Positions 27,731 to 36,197 of a stretch of DNA of 64,000 nucleotides are shown piece by piece (the first letter of the stretch is position 1; each line of letters begins with the position of its first letter). The stretch lies in NCBI RefSeq assembly GCF_028294535.1, contig NZ_JAQBIE010000004.1, forward strand, positions 124,001 to 188,000, in the 5' to 3' direction. The notes below the pieces were generated by a model. That model saw nothing but the letters and a program-made list of their open reading frames with translations. It was not told the DNA's origin and made no database searches. A program made the position numbers and the translations under genes. The DNA comes from Paracoccus onchidii. GTDB lineage: Bacteria; Pseudomonadota; Alphaproteobacteria; Rhodobacterales; Rhodobacteraceae.

Positions 27731-27755
27731 AAAGCCCCGGCATGACCGGGGCTTT
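27731..27755. terminator. Bidirectional terminator between CAP and second L,D-transpeptidase genes
   Basis: A perfect 10-bp stem AAAGCCCCGG/CCGGGGCTTT (27731-27740 with 27746-27755) with loop CATGA has T-rich tails on both sides. It serves the converging genes ending at 27708 and 27782. Confidence 0.88.
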
Positions 27756-27781
27756 TGACGATCTGCCATCAATGCGTGGCG

Positions 27782-28297
27782 TCAGGGATTGATGACAACC
27801 GGGACGCCGCCGCGCATCATGGCGTAGATGTCTTCGATTTCCTCATCCTTCACGGCGATGCAGCCGGCAGTCCAGTCGCGCTTTTTGGGGGCTTTGGCAT
27901 TCCCTTCGGGGCCGCGGCCATGGATGAAGATGTCACCACCGGGCGACAGGTTGAACTGTTCGGCATATGCGGTGTCGCGCTCATTGGGATACGAGACGCC
28001 GACCGACAGGTGAAACTGGCTGCGCGGGTTGAAGCGATCGACAAAATAGACCCCTTCGGGCGTCTTGCCGTCACCTTCGAATTGCTTGTGACCGATGGGT
28101 TCATTCCCCAGCCCGATGTCATAGGATTTCAACACCGTCTGATTGTGCAGCAAATACATGCGCCGCTGCCCCTTGTTCACGACAACCTGCGTGACGGGCG
28201 GGCCGTTATAGGTCTTGAAACGTGACTTGGAAGAGCCGCATGCCGCAAGCGCGGCCAACAGCGATAGGGTTACAGTCCGGCGGGTCGCTCGATACAT
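27782..28297 (-). CDS. L,D-transpeptidase (YkuD) lipoprotein
   Basis: This is a second, shorter YkuD enzyme (171 residues from ATG 28297). It has a lipoprotein signal ending LAALAAC, so it is probably anchored to a membrane. The catalytic part reads FIHGRGPEG and later DWTAGCIAV, with the nucleophile Cys. The N-terminal half carries VNKGQRRMYLL and IGLGNEPIGHKQFEGDGKTPEG, the classic start of the YkuD fold. The upstream AGAGG is a ribosome site; GTG 28300 is an alternative. Together with the Tat-exported homologue it gives this locus two differently localised L,D-transpeptidases. Confidence 0.86.
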   Translation of the reverse strand: MYRATRRTVTLSLLAALAACGSSKSRFKTYNGPPVTQVVVNKGQRRMYLLHNQTVLKSYDIGLGNEPIGHKQFEGDGKTPEGVYFVDRFNPRSQFHLSVGVSYPNERDTAYAEQFNLSPGGDIFIHGRGPEGNAKAPKKRDWTAGCIAVKDEEIEDIYAMMRGGVPVVINP

Positions 28298-28363
28298 CAC
28301 TGCCTCTGGGAAGTTTTTTCCGGCTTTTTATGGGTGTTGATTACCACGAAACGCGTGGGCAGG

Positions 28364-29587
28364 CTAGGTTTTGACGAACTCGGTCACGGTTTCCACATGG
28401 GGCGACCAGCGGAACTGATCCACAACCCATAGACGCCCGATCCGATAGCCGCCTTGCGTCAGAATCCGTGCATCCCTTGCGAAAGTCACCGGATCGCAGG
28501 CCACAAAGGCGACACGCCCGACCTGCGAGGCGGCGATTTGCCGCGACTGTGCCTCGGCGCCGCTGCGAGGCGGGTCGATCACGATTGCGTCAAATCGATC
28601 CAGCTCGTCAGCCAGAAGCGGGTTGCGTGCAAGGTCGCGAATCTCGGTCGTGACACGGCGAAGACCGGGGGCATTGCGCCATGCGTTGTCCAGCGCAGCC
28701 AGAGGCGGGGCAAGCCCTTCCACGGCATGAACCCCGGCATGCGCGGCAAGGGGCAGGGTGAATGTGCCGCATCCCGAAAACAGGTCGACCACATCTTCCG
28801 CTTCGCCGACAATCGCGCCGACCGCCCTTTGCAGGGCGTCTTCGCCATCCGGGGTGGCCTGCAGGAACGCGGCGGGCGGATAGGCAAGCTGTGCCCCTGC
28901 CATATCCAGATATGGCGTGCGCCGGGTGATGGGTTGTCCGTCCCAGTCAAGGCGCGCCAGATCGCCGGCTTCCGCCAGCGCGGCCAGCGTCTGGAACAGG
29001 CTGCTGTCCATGGCCTTTCCGCCCGTGACCGCGACATCAAGCCCGGACGGGCCGGCAATGACGGTCAGCGACAATTCCGCCGAACGCGAGGCTCCGGCCG
29101 AGACGATCCGACGCAGCAATGGCAATGTCTGCAGGATGCGCGGCTCGATCACCTGGCATTCCTGGACATCCACGATCATATCCGAGGCCTTGGCGTGGAA
29201 ACCGACCTGTGCGGATTTCTTGGTGCGCCGTCCGGACAGAACAGCGCGCCGCCGGGACATGGGGGGCGAAACATGGGTTCCGGTTACGGATGCCTGCACC
29301 CCCTGTGCGCCCAGTGCCGTGGTGACGACCCGCTGTTTCCAGGCATGCACAAATTGGTCCGAACCATGCATCAGGGAACACCCGCCACAGCTGCGATAAT
29401 GCGGGCAGGTCGCCCGGACCCGATCGGGTGACGGCGTCACGATCCTGGGGGATGCAATCCTGCCATCAACGGCCATACCCTCGACCTGTTCGCCCGGCAG
29501 GGTCAGGGATGCCAGTGCCTTGCCGTCCGGGCCGGTTGCGATTCCGTCGCCGCGCCGACCCAGGCGTTCGATCTGCCACAGGCTCAT
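28364..29587 (-). CDS. Class I SAM-dependent 23S rRNA/tRNA m5U methyltransferase (RumA/RlmD type)
   Basis: The 407-residue product has an N-terminal TRAM-like region, then the iron-sulfur motif CPHYRSCGGCSLMH. The C-terminal methyltransferase domain has VDLFSGCGTFTLPLA (motif I), VIDPPRSGA and AFVACDPVTFARD with the nucleophile Cys. This order is that of RlmC/RlmD m5U methyltransferases. Which uridine (23S 747, 1939 or tRNA 54) cannot be told from the sequence. The start overlaps the ABC exporter stop (ATGA) at the end of a five-gene coupled operon. Confidence 0.85.
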   Translation of the reverse strand: MSLWQIERLGRRGDGIATGPDGKALASLTLPGEQVEGMAVDGRIASPRIVTPSPDRVRATCPHYRSCGGCSLMHGSDQFVHAWKQRVVTTALGAQGVQASVTGTHVSPPMSRRRAVLSGRRTKKSAQVGFHAKASDMIVDVQECQVIEPRILQTLPLLRRIVSAGASRSAELSLTVIAGPSGLDVAVTGGKAMDSSLFQTLAALAEAGDLARLDWDGQPITRRTPYLDMAGAQLAYPPAAFLQATPDGEDALQRAVGAIVGEAEDVVDLFSGCGTFTLPLAAHAGVHAVEGLAPPLAALDNAWRNAPGLRRVTTEIRDLARNPLLADELDRFDAIVIDPPRSGAEAQSRQIAASQVGRVAFVACDPVTFARDARILTQGGYRIGRLWVVDQFRWSPHVETVTEFVKT

Positions 29588-31428
29588 TCCGCCGCCTCTT
29601 CCGTGCCCAGAAAGCCGCCCGATTGCCGGTTCCAATATCGCGCATACAAGCCGCCGCGTGTCAGCAGTTCATCATGGGTGCCCTGTTCGACGATGCGCCC
29701 ATCATCGATCACGATGATGCGGTCCAGTTCTGCGATGGTCGACAACCGGTGCGCGATGGCCAACACCGTCTTGCCCTCCATCGCGCGGGTCAATGCCCCC
29801 TGCACCTGTGCTTCGACCTCGCTGTCAAGCGCGCTGGTCGCCTCATCCAGCACAAGGATCGGGGCATCCTTCAGGAACGCCCGCGCCAGGGCGATACGCT
29901 GTCGCTGCCCGCCTGACAGTTTGACGCCCCGTTCGCCCAGATGGGCGTCATAGCCGGTGCGACCGGCATGGTCCTGAAGGCCTGGAATGAATTCCTGCGC
30001 CTCGGCGGCGGTGGCCGCGGCAATGACATCTTCCTGGCTGGCATCGGGCCGGCCATACAGGATATTGTCGCGGGCCGAACGGTTGAACATCGCGGTTTCC
30101 TGCGTGACCATCGCGATCTGGCGGCGCAGGCTTTGCTGTGTCACCTCGCGCAGGTCGTGGCCATCGATGCGAATCGCGCCTTTCTCGACGTCGTACAATC
30201 GCAGCAGAAGTCCAACCAAGGTCGATTTCCCGGCGCCTGACGCACCGACGATACCGACCTTTTCGCCGGCTTCGATTGTCAGGCTGAGGTCGCGAATGCC
30301 GCCATTGTCATGGCCATAGGCAAAGCCGATATGGTCGAACTCGATCCGCCCCGAGATCCGATCCAGCGTGATCGCGGTGTCGGCATCGGTCAGACTGTGG
30401 GGCGGGGACAATGTGCGCATCCCGTCCTCGACCTCGCCGACATTTCCCCAGATACCCATAAGCGCCATGCTGACCCAGCCGGTCATTTGTGACAGCCGCA
30501 TCGCGATAGCGCCCGATGCGGCAATATCGCCGGGTGTCGCAAGCCCCTGACGCCACAACAGGATCGCGCCGCCGACCAGAATGACCGGCAAGATTCCCGC
30601 GACAACCATCAGAGACATGCGAAACCATGTCGACACGACGCCAAAATCCAGCGCCCGTTCACGAAACCCCGCCATGGCCCCCAGCGCGGCGCGATCTTCG
30701 TGTTGATCATGGGCAAACAGCTTGACGGTCTTGATATTGGTGATCGTATCGACAACCTGCCCGGTCACCATGGCGCGGGCCGAAGCACGTTTGCCTGCCC
30801 GGGACCGGATGCGGGGCAGGAAGAAGCGTATCAACGCGAAATAACAGATCAGCCAGATCACCAGCGCAACTGCACCCCAGCCGTCAACTGTCAGCAGGAA
30901 GGCCACCGAACCGATAACCGAGGCAAGGGCAAAGGCCACGACATTGACGACCTCGGACGCGACATCCGTGACCGCGCGCGCCGTCTGCATCTGTTTCTGG
31001 GCCAGGCGGCCCGCAAAATCGTTGTCGAAGAATGTCACTGAATGGCCCATGGTCCAGCGATGCAGCCTGGACAGCACCAGCGGCAGGATATTGGGGCCGA
31101 TAATGACGTTGGAACTGGCCGTGGACAGCCCAAAGATTGCCGGACGAAGGATCAGGAAGAAACCGGCGAAGGCCGCGATCAGCAACCCGTTCTGCGCCCA
31201 GAAGCCCGCATCGCTTTCAAGGGTGACGGCATCGACCACCTTGCCCAGAAGCAGGGCCGAGATCACATCCGCCATTCCCCCCAAGGCTGAGGCGATCGCC
31301 GCAAAGCCAAGCCCGCCCCATGCGCCCGAAAGGCACCAGCGGAAAAAGGCCAGCAAACCCGACGGCGGTGGACCTTCGGCCGGGCGGAACGCATCGACCA
31401 TCTTCCCGAAAATGCGATGAAGCTTCAC
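29584..31428 (-). CDS. ABC exporter, fused membrane and ATPase domains
   Basis: The 614-residue half-transporter has about six membrane segments (50-340) and a C-terminal ATPase. The ATPase carries Walker A GASGAGKST, signature LSGGQRQR, Walker B LVLDEATSALD and the switch His in AHRL. The likely start is GTG 31428 (VKLHRIF), overlapping the cca stop as GTGA; longer in-frame starts lie inside cca. It resembles lipid or drug exporters of the MsbA/MdlB type. Substrate is unknown, and no dedicated neighbour indicates one. Confidence 0.85.
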   Translation of the reverse strand: MKLHRIFGKMVDAFRPAEGPPPSGLLAFFRWCLSGAWGGLGFAAIASALGGMADVISALLLGKVVDAVTLESDAGFWAQNGLLIAAFAGFFLILRPAIFGLSTASSNVIIGPNILPLVLSRLHRWTMGHSVTFFDNDFAGRLAQKQMQTARAVTDVASEVVNVVAFALASVIGSVAFLLTVDGWGAVALVIWLICYFALIRFFLPRIRSRAGKRASARAMVTGQVVDTITNIKTVKLFAHDQHEDRAALGAMAGFRERALDFGVVSTWFRMSLMVVAGILPVILVGGAILLWRQGLATPGDIAASGAIAMRLSQMTGWVSMALMGIWGNVGEVEDGMRTLSPPHSLTDADTAITLDRISGRIEFDHIGFAYGHDNGGIRDLSLTIEAGEKVGIVGASGAGKSTLVGLLLRLYDVEKGAIRIDGHDLREVTQQSLRRQIAMVTQETAMFNRSARDNILYGRPDASQEDVIAAATAAEAQEFIPGLQDHAGRTGYDAHLGERGVKLSGGQRQRIALARAFLKDAPILVLDEATSALDSEVEAQVQGALTRAMEGKTVLAIAHRLSTIAELDRIIVIDDGRIVEQGTHDELLTRGGLYARYWNRQSGGFLGTEEAAE

Positions 31429-32600
31429 GTCTCGTTCCTTCCTGCCTGCCGGGCGACGTCTAGCAATGACCGGACAGGCAGCACAAACCCCGAATCGATC
31501 CATGCATCCTGCGCTGCCCGCAGGCCCGCACCCAGCGCCGGACCTTGCAGATCATTGGCCAGATCCGCCGCCGCGATCGGCAAGCGGGCTGCCGCGGCCG
31601 CTTCCAGGTCGGATTGCCAGACTGGTGACAGCTGCAATCCGTGCAAGGCGCTGCGCAGCACGGCAATATCCGTTCCGGCACTTGCCCCCAGGCAAAAGCC
31701 GGCGCGATCCAGCGACCAGCGTTCATTCAGGGCCAGCACCAGGTTCTTGAGGGTCTTGGTCTCGTTTCGTGACAGCCGAAGATCCGGCTCGGCATTGCTT
31801 GTCGCGACCAGTGCAGCCAAACGCCGTTGCCAGGATGGCGCGATACCGGTCCGGCGTTCCGCGTCGCGCAGGCGCTGCAGCCATGATGTGTCTGCGTCGG
31901 GCATGATCTTGTGCAGGACACCGGTGTCTTGCATCAGTTCAATCGCAGGAAAGGGATTGGGTGCCGATAGCAGTTTGCGCATTTCGGTTCCGACGCGCTC
32001 TCGTGCGATCCGGTCCAGCCCATCGCGCAATTGCGAACAGGCGGCGACCGCATCGGGGTCGCAATCGCGGCCATACCAGGCCAAAAAGCGAAAGAAACGC
32101 AGGATCCGCAGATAATCCTCGTGAATCCTCTGGCGTGGCTGGCCAACGAACCGCAAGTGACCTGCCCGCAAATCCCGTAGCCCGCCCACGGTATCGATCA
32201 CCGTGCCCGACTGGTCGGCATATAGCGCGTTCATCGTGAAATCGCGCCTGCGTGCGTCTTCGGCAAGATCGTCGGAAAACGCAACGACGGCATGCCTGCC
32301 ATCGGTTTCGACATCGCGGCGGAAGGTTGTGACCTCAAAACCTCGATGCTTGGCGACGACGGTGACGGTGCCGTGATCGATGCCCGTCGGCACGACCTTG
32401 AGGCCGGCCGCCCGCGCCAATTCGGTCACGCGGTCGGGTCGGGCGTCGGTGGCGATATCCATGTCATCGACGGCCTGCCCCAACAAGGCGTTGCGAACCG
32501 CGCCGCCAACAAGATACGCGCGATGACCGCCGGCTTCGATTGCAGAGAACACGCTGCACAACGCGGCATCCCGCACCAGATGGTCGGGCAATCGGGTCAC
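31425..32600 (-). CDS. cca: CCA tRNA nucleotidyltransferase / poly(A) polymerase family
   Basis: The 391-residue class II nucleotidyltransferase has YLVGGAVRNALLG, then DDMDIATDA with the two metal-binding acidic residues (about 35-65). RRDFTMNALY follows, and the head-domain Arg motif ends in DYLRILRFFRF. It adds or repairs the 3' CCA of tRNAs, or adds A only in split systems. Its start is GTG 32600, overlapping the Nudix stop (GTGA), with AAAGG nearby; the ORF's earlier part lies inside the Nudix gene. A poly(A) polymerase function cannot be excluded by eye. Confidence 0.87.
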   Translation of the reverse strand: MTRLPDHLVRDAALCSVFSAIEAGGHRAYLVGGAVRNALLGQAVDDMDIATDARPDRVTELARAAGLKVVPTGIDHGTVTVVAKHRGFEVTTFRRDVETDGRHAVVAFSDDLAEDARRRDFTMNALYADQSGTVIDTVGGLRDLRAGHLRFVGQPRQRIHEDYLRILRFFRFLAWYGRDCDPDAVAACSQLRDGLDRIARERVGTEMRKLLSAPNPFPAIELMQDTGVLHKIMPDADTSWLQRLRDAERRTGIAPSWQRRLAALVATSNAEPDLRLSRNETKTLKNLVLALNERWSLDRAGFCLGASAGTDIAVLRSALHGLQLSPVWQSDLEAAAAARLPIAAADLANDLQGPALGAGLRAAQDAWIDSGFVLPVRSLLDVARQAGRNET

Positions 32601-33187
32601 GACCGGAACCTTTGTGCCAGGCCCCTCAAGATCCGCGCCGTCGCCCCCCACAGATAATATGGCCCGAAAGGCGCCACATAATAACTGCGCCAGCTTCCCC
32701 GCCATCTGCGCCGCTCGATCACATAGCGGGCGGGGTTGGCAATATGTGCGAAGGGAAGGGTGAATACCTCGTCCACCTCTTGGGGCTCGGGGGTGGCGAT
32801 AAACCCGCCGCGAACGATCCCCAGAACAGGCGTCACGGCAAAACCCGTCACCGTCTGATGCGGCGGCAAGGTGCCGATCAGGTCCACCTGGGCCGCATCC
32901 AGGCCGATTTCTTCGCGGGCTTCACGAAGGGCGGCGGCGATTTCATCGCTGTCCTCGGGGTCAAGTTTGCCGCCGGGCAGGGCGATCTGACCGGGGTGGT
33001 GGCGCAAGCCGGATGCGCGCTTGGTCAGGATCAGACGTCCGTCATCTTCGTGGAACGCGGCCAGAACGCCGGCAGGGCGCAGCGAAATATCCGGTGCCGG
33101 CGTGCCATCCAGTTCGAAATCAGAGCTTGGCCCTGCCGTTGCCGACAGGGCCTTGCCCAACAGGTCCTGTGACCAGGCGACGCTCAC
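32597..33187 (-). CDS. CoA pyrophosphatase-type Nudix hydrolase
   Basis: The 196-residue protein has RPAGVLAAFHEDDGRLILTKR, then the Nudix box GGKLDPED...REAREEIGL (about 90-115). SGLRHHPGQIALPGGK upstream is the UPF0035-like signature of CoA- and acyl-CoA-cleaving enzymes (NudL/CoAse). It starts at GTG 33187 over the hslO stop and ends over the cca start, both GTGA. The expected reaction is hydrolysis of CoA to phosphopantetheine and 3',5'-ADP. Confidence 0.83.
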   Translation of the reverse strand: MSVAWSQDLLGKALSATAGPSSDFELDGTPAPDISLRPAGVLAAFHEDDGRLILTKRASGLRHHPGQIALPGGKLDPEDSDEIAAALREAREEIGLDAAQVDLIGTLPPHQTVTGFAVTPVLGIVRGGFIATPEPQEVDEVFTLPFAHIANPARYVIERRRWRGSWRSYYVAPFGPYYLWGATARILRGLAQRFRS

Positions 33188-34218
33188 TCGGCCGCCTTGT
33201 CGGAGCCGTCACCGGCGTCGGGCAACGGCTCGCCATTGTCATCTATCGTGGCTTCGAAGCCGAGGCTGTTCGGATCGAATTCGTAATGCGCGCCGCAGAA
33301 CTGGCAATCGGCGGTCACGATCCCTTCGTCGGTGGTCATGTGGCCAATATCCTTCGCCGAATAGATCGACAGCGTATTGCGCACCCGATCCGAGTTGCAC
33401 GAGCAACCGAATTCCACCCGCTGCGCTTCGAAAACACGGGGGCTTTCTTCGTGGAACAGGCGTAGCAACAGATCCGTTGGCCCGACAGTAGGCCCAATCA
33501 GTTCCAGCGTTTCAACCGTGTCCAGCAGCAGGTTGGCGCGGTTCCAGTCCTCGGATTCGCCACCTTGCAAAATATCGGCGGCTTCCATCAGGCCATCATC
33601 GCCGCTGCCCCCGTCCGATGTGGATGCCGGCCGGGCCGGCAGGGTCTGCAACATCATCCCGCCGGCGCGCCAATGCTCATCCTCGCCGGAAATCTGGGAT
33701 CGCCCGCTGGCCAGTTCGAAACGCGTCGGCAATTGTTCGGACTGGGCGAAATAGGTCTGCGCACAGGCAGACAGCGACCCGCCGGCCAAAGGCGTGATTC
33801 CCTGGTAGGGCTGCGTTCCCGCGCCCTGGTCAATCAGGATAGCAAAATACCCTTCGCCGATCTGTTCAAATGGCGCGCGATCATCCAGACGGTCCTGATC
33901 AAAGCTGGCCCAGGCGCGGATTCGTGCCGGGCTGTCTTCGTTTTCGGGGGCATAGTAATCCGCCGCGATCGTGCGCACCGCCCCGTTGCCACGGACCTGA
34001 AGGCTCAGCTTCCAGCGAAGTTTGATCGTCGGGCCGATCAGTGCCGTCAGCAATGCCAGTTCCGCCACCAACGCGGCGACAGGTGCGGGATAATTGTGGC
34101 GTGACAGAATGTGATCCAGCACACCGTCCAGGCGCGCCACGCGGCCACGAATGGACGAACGGTCCAGTTGAAAAGGTAGAACCGTATCGTCCCAGGCGAT
34201 CTGGTTGATTTTGCTCAT
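33184..34218 (-). CDS. hslO: Redox-regulated chaperone Hsp33
   Basis: Hsp33 is activated by oxidation and protects proteins under stress. From ATG 34218 (AAGGATT site) the 344-residue product starts MSKINQIAW. The redox switch lies near residues 270-310, with CSCNSDRV (CxC) and CQFCGAH (CxxC), which bind zinc when reduced. A GGMMLQTLP stretch and a long linker are seen. It is the first gene of a coupled five-gene operon. A candidate promoter lies at 34273-34300, giving a short leader of about 48 bases. Confidence 0.93.
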   Translation of the reverse strand: MSKINQIAWDDTVLPFQLDRSSIRGRVARLDGVLDHILSRHNYPAPVAALVAELALLTALIGPTIKLRWKLSLQVRGNGAVRTIAADYYAPENEDSPARIRAWASFDQDRLDDRAPFEQIGEGYFAILIDQGAGTQPYQGITPLAGGSLSACAQTYFAQSEQLPTRFELASGRSQISGEDEHWRAGGMMLQTLPARPASTSDGGSGDDGLMEAADILQGGESEDWNRANLLLDTVETLELIGPTVGPTDLLLRLFHEESPRVFEAQRVEFGCSCNSDRVRNTLSIYSAKDIGHMTTDEGIVTADCQFCGAHYEFDPNSLGFEATIDDNGEPLPDAGDGSDKAAE

Positions 34219-34272
34219 GGCGAATCCTTGAATTCTTGGGCATCCGGCACGAAGACCGGCGATGTTGCGCCC

Positions 34273-34300
34273 AATATAGGGCATTCCCGGCCGATCCCAA
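34273..34300 (-). promoter_or_regulatory. Candidate promoter of the hslO operon
   Basis: On the minus strand TTGGGA (34300-34295) and TATATT (34278-34273) are separated by 16 bases, followed by GGGCG. The expected transcript start near 34266 gives a leader of about 48 bases before hslO. The minus-10 matches 5 of 6 bases. Confidence 0.42.
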
Positions 34301-34364
34301 GGGGGCGGGGCTTGCGCAACGGGTAGCTATGGGAAGAGAGACGGGCAGCCATGCAGGAGAAGAA

Positions 34365-34805
34365 ATGATCCCTCGATTCGGAGAGCGGCCCCAACCGGGC
34401 CTGCGCTATCGCCATCGGCCCGGTGTTTATGCGGTTCTGGTGCGTGATAATCGCATCCTGTTGACCCATCAGGCATTTCCGATCCCCGAATTTCAGCTGC
34501 CCGGTGGTGGCGTGGAGTCGGGTGAAAGCCTGGTCGCGGCGCTGCATCGCGAAGTGTTCGAGGAAACCGGCTGGCGCATTGGCAACCTGCGTGGGTTGGG
34601 GCGTTTCCGTCGGTTTTGCGATTTGCCTGAACATGACATGCTGGCCGAAAAGATGTGCCATATCTGGATCGCCCGGCCGATCTTGCGTCTCGCGCCGCCG
34701 CCTGAACAAGGGCATACGGCTTGTTGGTTCCGACCCGCCGAGGCGCTGGAACTGATTGCTGATCCCGGCGCGCGCCATTGGCTTGGGCGCTATCTGCGGG
34801 GCTGA
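34365..34805 (+). CDS. Nudix hydrolase
   Basis: The 146-residue product from ATG 34365 (GGAGAAGAA just upstream) has the Nudix box GGGVESGESLVAALHREVFEETGW (about 43-66, all catalytic acids present). A long insertion after the box and a closing helix follow. Substrate type cannot be read from the sequence. A longer start at ATG 34329 is possible but lacks a good ribosome site. It is the third Nudix enzyme in this window and stands alone, converging on the PP2C gene. Confidence 0.78.
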   Translation: MIPRFGERPQPGLRYRHRPGVYAVLVRDNRILLTHQAFPIPEFQLPGGGVESGESLVAALHREVFEETGWRIGNLRGLGRFRRFCDLPEHDMLAEKMCHIWIARPILRLAPPPEQGHTACWFRPAEALELIADPGARHWLGRYLRG

Positions 34806-34818
34806 TCGTTCCGGACCG

Positions 34819-36102
34819 TTACGTCCTGAACGGTAGGGTTGTTCCGGCTGAATATTCGATCAGCACCGCAGACATGTCATCAGGGCGGTCGCCGCGGCAA
34901 TATTCCGATACTGACCAGGCCATTGATTCCAGAAACGCATGTCCGCCGAGAAAGGCATTGGTGCGCAAGATCGCCTCTAGCCCGTCTTCGCCAAGCAGCC
35001 TGCCGCCGGGGGGGCAGGCTTCGGTGATGCCATCGGATGCGATCAACAGCCGTGTGCCGGGTTCCAGCCGGAACTCGATTTCGTCGAAGATCGGGTTTTC
35101 AAGCACGCCGACCGGCATGCCACCCTTGCCGATGCGCTGCACGTGACCGTCAGGCATTTGCAGCATCGGATGGGGATGTCCGGCCTGTACCATCCTGACC
35201 TCGCCGGTGACGTGGTTCAATTCAGCGTAGATCATGGTGAAATAGGTGTCGGTGCTCATTTCCTCCAACATCATGTTGTTGAAGAAATGCGCCAGCGCAG
35301 CGGGGGGCACGGCGTCGCTGCCCGACTGGGCCGCACGCAGGGCGACATTCTGGTCCGACGCACCGGAAAGATGCACCGAAAGCTGTGCGGTCAACAGCGC
35401 GGCGGTGACGCCGTGGCCGGACACATCCAGCGCGTAGAAGCCGACCCGGTCTTCGCCGATCGGGAAAAAGCCGACCAGATCGCCGCCGATATGGCCCGCC
35501 GGCCGCAGCAGCAATGATATCTGCATTGCGCCGAATTGTCCGGAACGTTCGCGGACCAGCCCTTGTTGCAGTTTGCGTGCTTCTTGCAGGTCGCGGTCCA
35601 TCGCGCTCTGCGTTTCCTTGAGCTTGTCCAGCGCGGATTGCAATTGGGCGTTGCTGGCGCGCAGCTCTCCCTCGGTGCGCAGGATTCGTTCCCCCGCACT
35701 GATGCGTGCCAGCAATTCGCGGTCCGATATGGGGCGATCAAGAAAGTCATCGGCCCCCGCATCCAGGCTGTCGCGGATATCCTGTTCATCCTGATCCGAA
35801 GTCAATAACACGAAGTACCCATAGACCTTGCGCGCGCTGGCGCGGAACGCACGGCAGAATTCCGGACCGTGCTGGTCGGGAAGATCCCAGGCCGAAAAGA
35901 TGATTTCCGGGTCGTGGCTGCGAGAGAGATCCAGCGCCTGAGCAGCCGAATCGGCCTCGGCCACCACATATCCCGCCGCGCGCAGATGTTGCGCGATCTG
36001 GGTTCGGTCGGGTCCTGGGTTGTCAACCAGCAGCGCCCGGCGCGAAGGAAGCGGGCGCAATGCCCTTGGCGGGCGGTTCGGGGCAGGGGTCACGGCTTTC
36101 AT
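34819..36102 (-). CDS. PP2C (SpoIIE/RsbU-type) phosphatase with degenerate receiver domain
   Basis: The 427-residue protein joins an N-terminal receiver-like domain (about 22-140), a coiled coil (about 150-185) and a C-terminal PP2C-type serine phosphatase. The phosphatase has GGDLVG, ALDVSGHGV and SDGITEA, with the metal-binding aspartates present. The receiver lacks the phospho-acceptor: it reads FSAWDLP where CheY-like proteins read ISDWNMP, so Ala71 replaces Asp. The acidic pair reads DN, not DD, and the late Lys is Arg (LDRPI). It probably controls a partner-switch or sigma-factor module by protein contact and not by phosphorylation. Target unknown. Confidence 0.8.
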   Translation of the reverse strand: MKAVTPAPNRPPRALRPLPSRRALLVDNPGPDRTQIAQHLRAAGYVVAEADSAAQALDLSRSHDPEIIFSAWDLPDQHGPEFCRAFRASARKVYGYFVLLTSDQDEQDIRDSLDAGADDFLDRPISDRELLARISAGERILRTEGELRASNAQLQSALDKLKETQSAMDRDLQEARKLQQGLVRERSGQFGAMQISLLLRPAGHIGGDLVGFFPIGEDRVGFYALDVSGHGVTAALLTAQLSVHLSGASDQNVALRAAQSGSDAVPPAALAHFFNNMMLEEMSTDTYFTMIYAELNHVTGEVRMVQAGHPHPMLQMPDGHVQRIGKGGMPVGVLENPIFDEIEFRLEPGTRLLIASDGITEACPPGGRLLGEDGLEAILRTNAFLGGHAFLESMAWSVSEYCRGDRPDDMSAVLIEYSAGTTLPFRT

Positions 36103-36197
36103 GGCAGCGGTTGTAGGGCTGTTGCCGTAAACATGCCGTAAATCGTTGCGCCTTCCGCCCCGAAAATTCTGTGCAATTTTCAGTAATTCGCGCGTGT

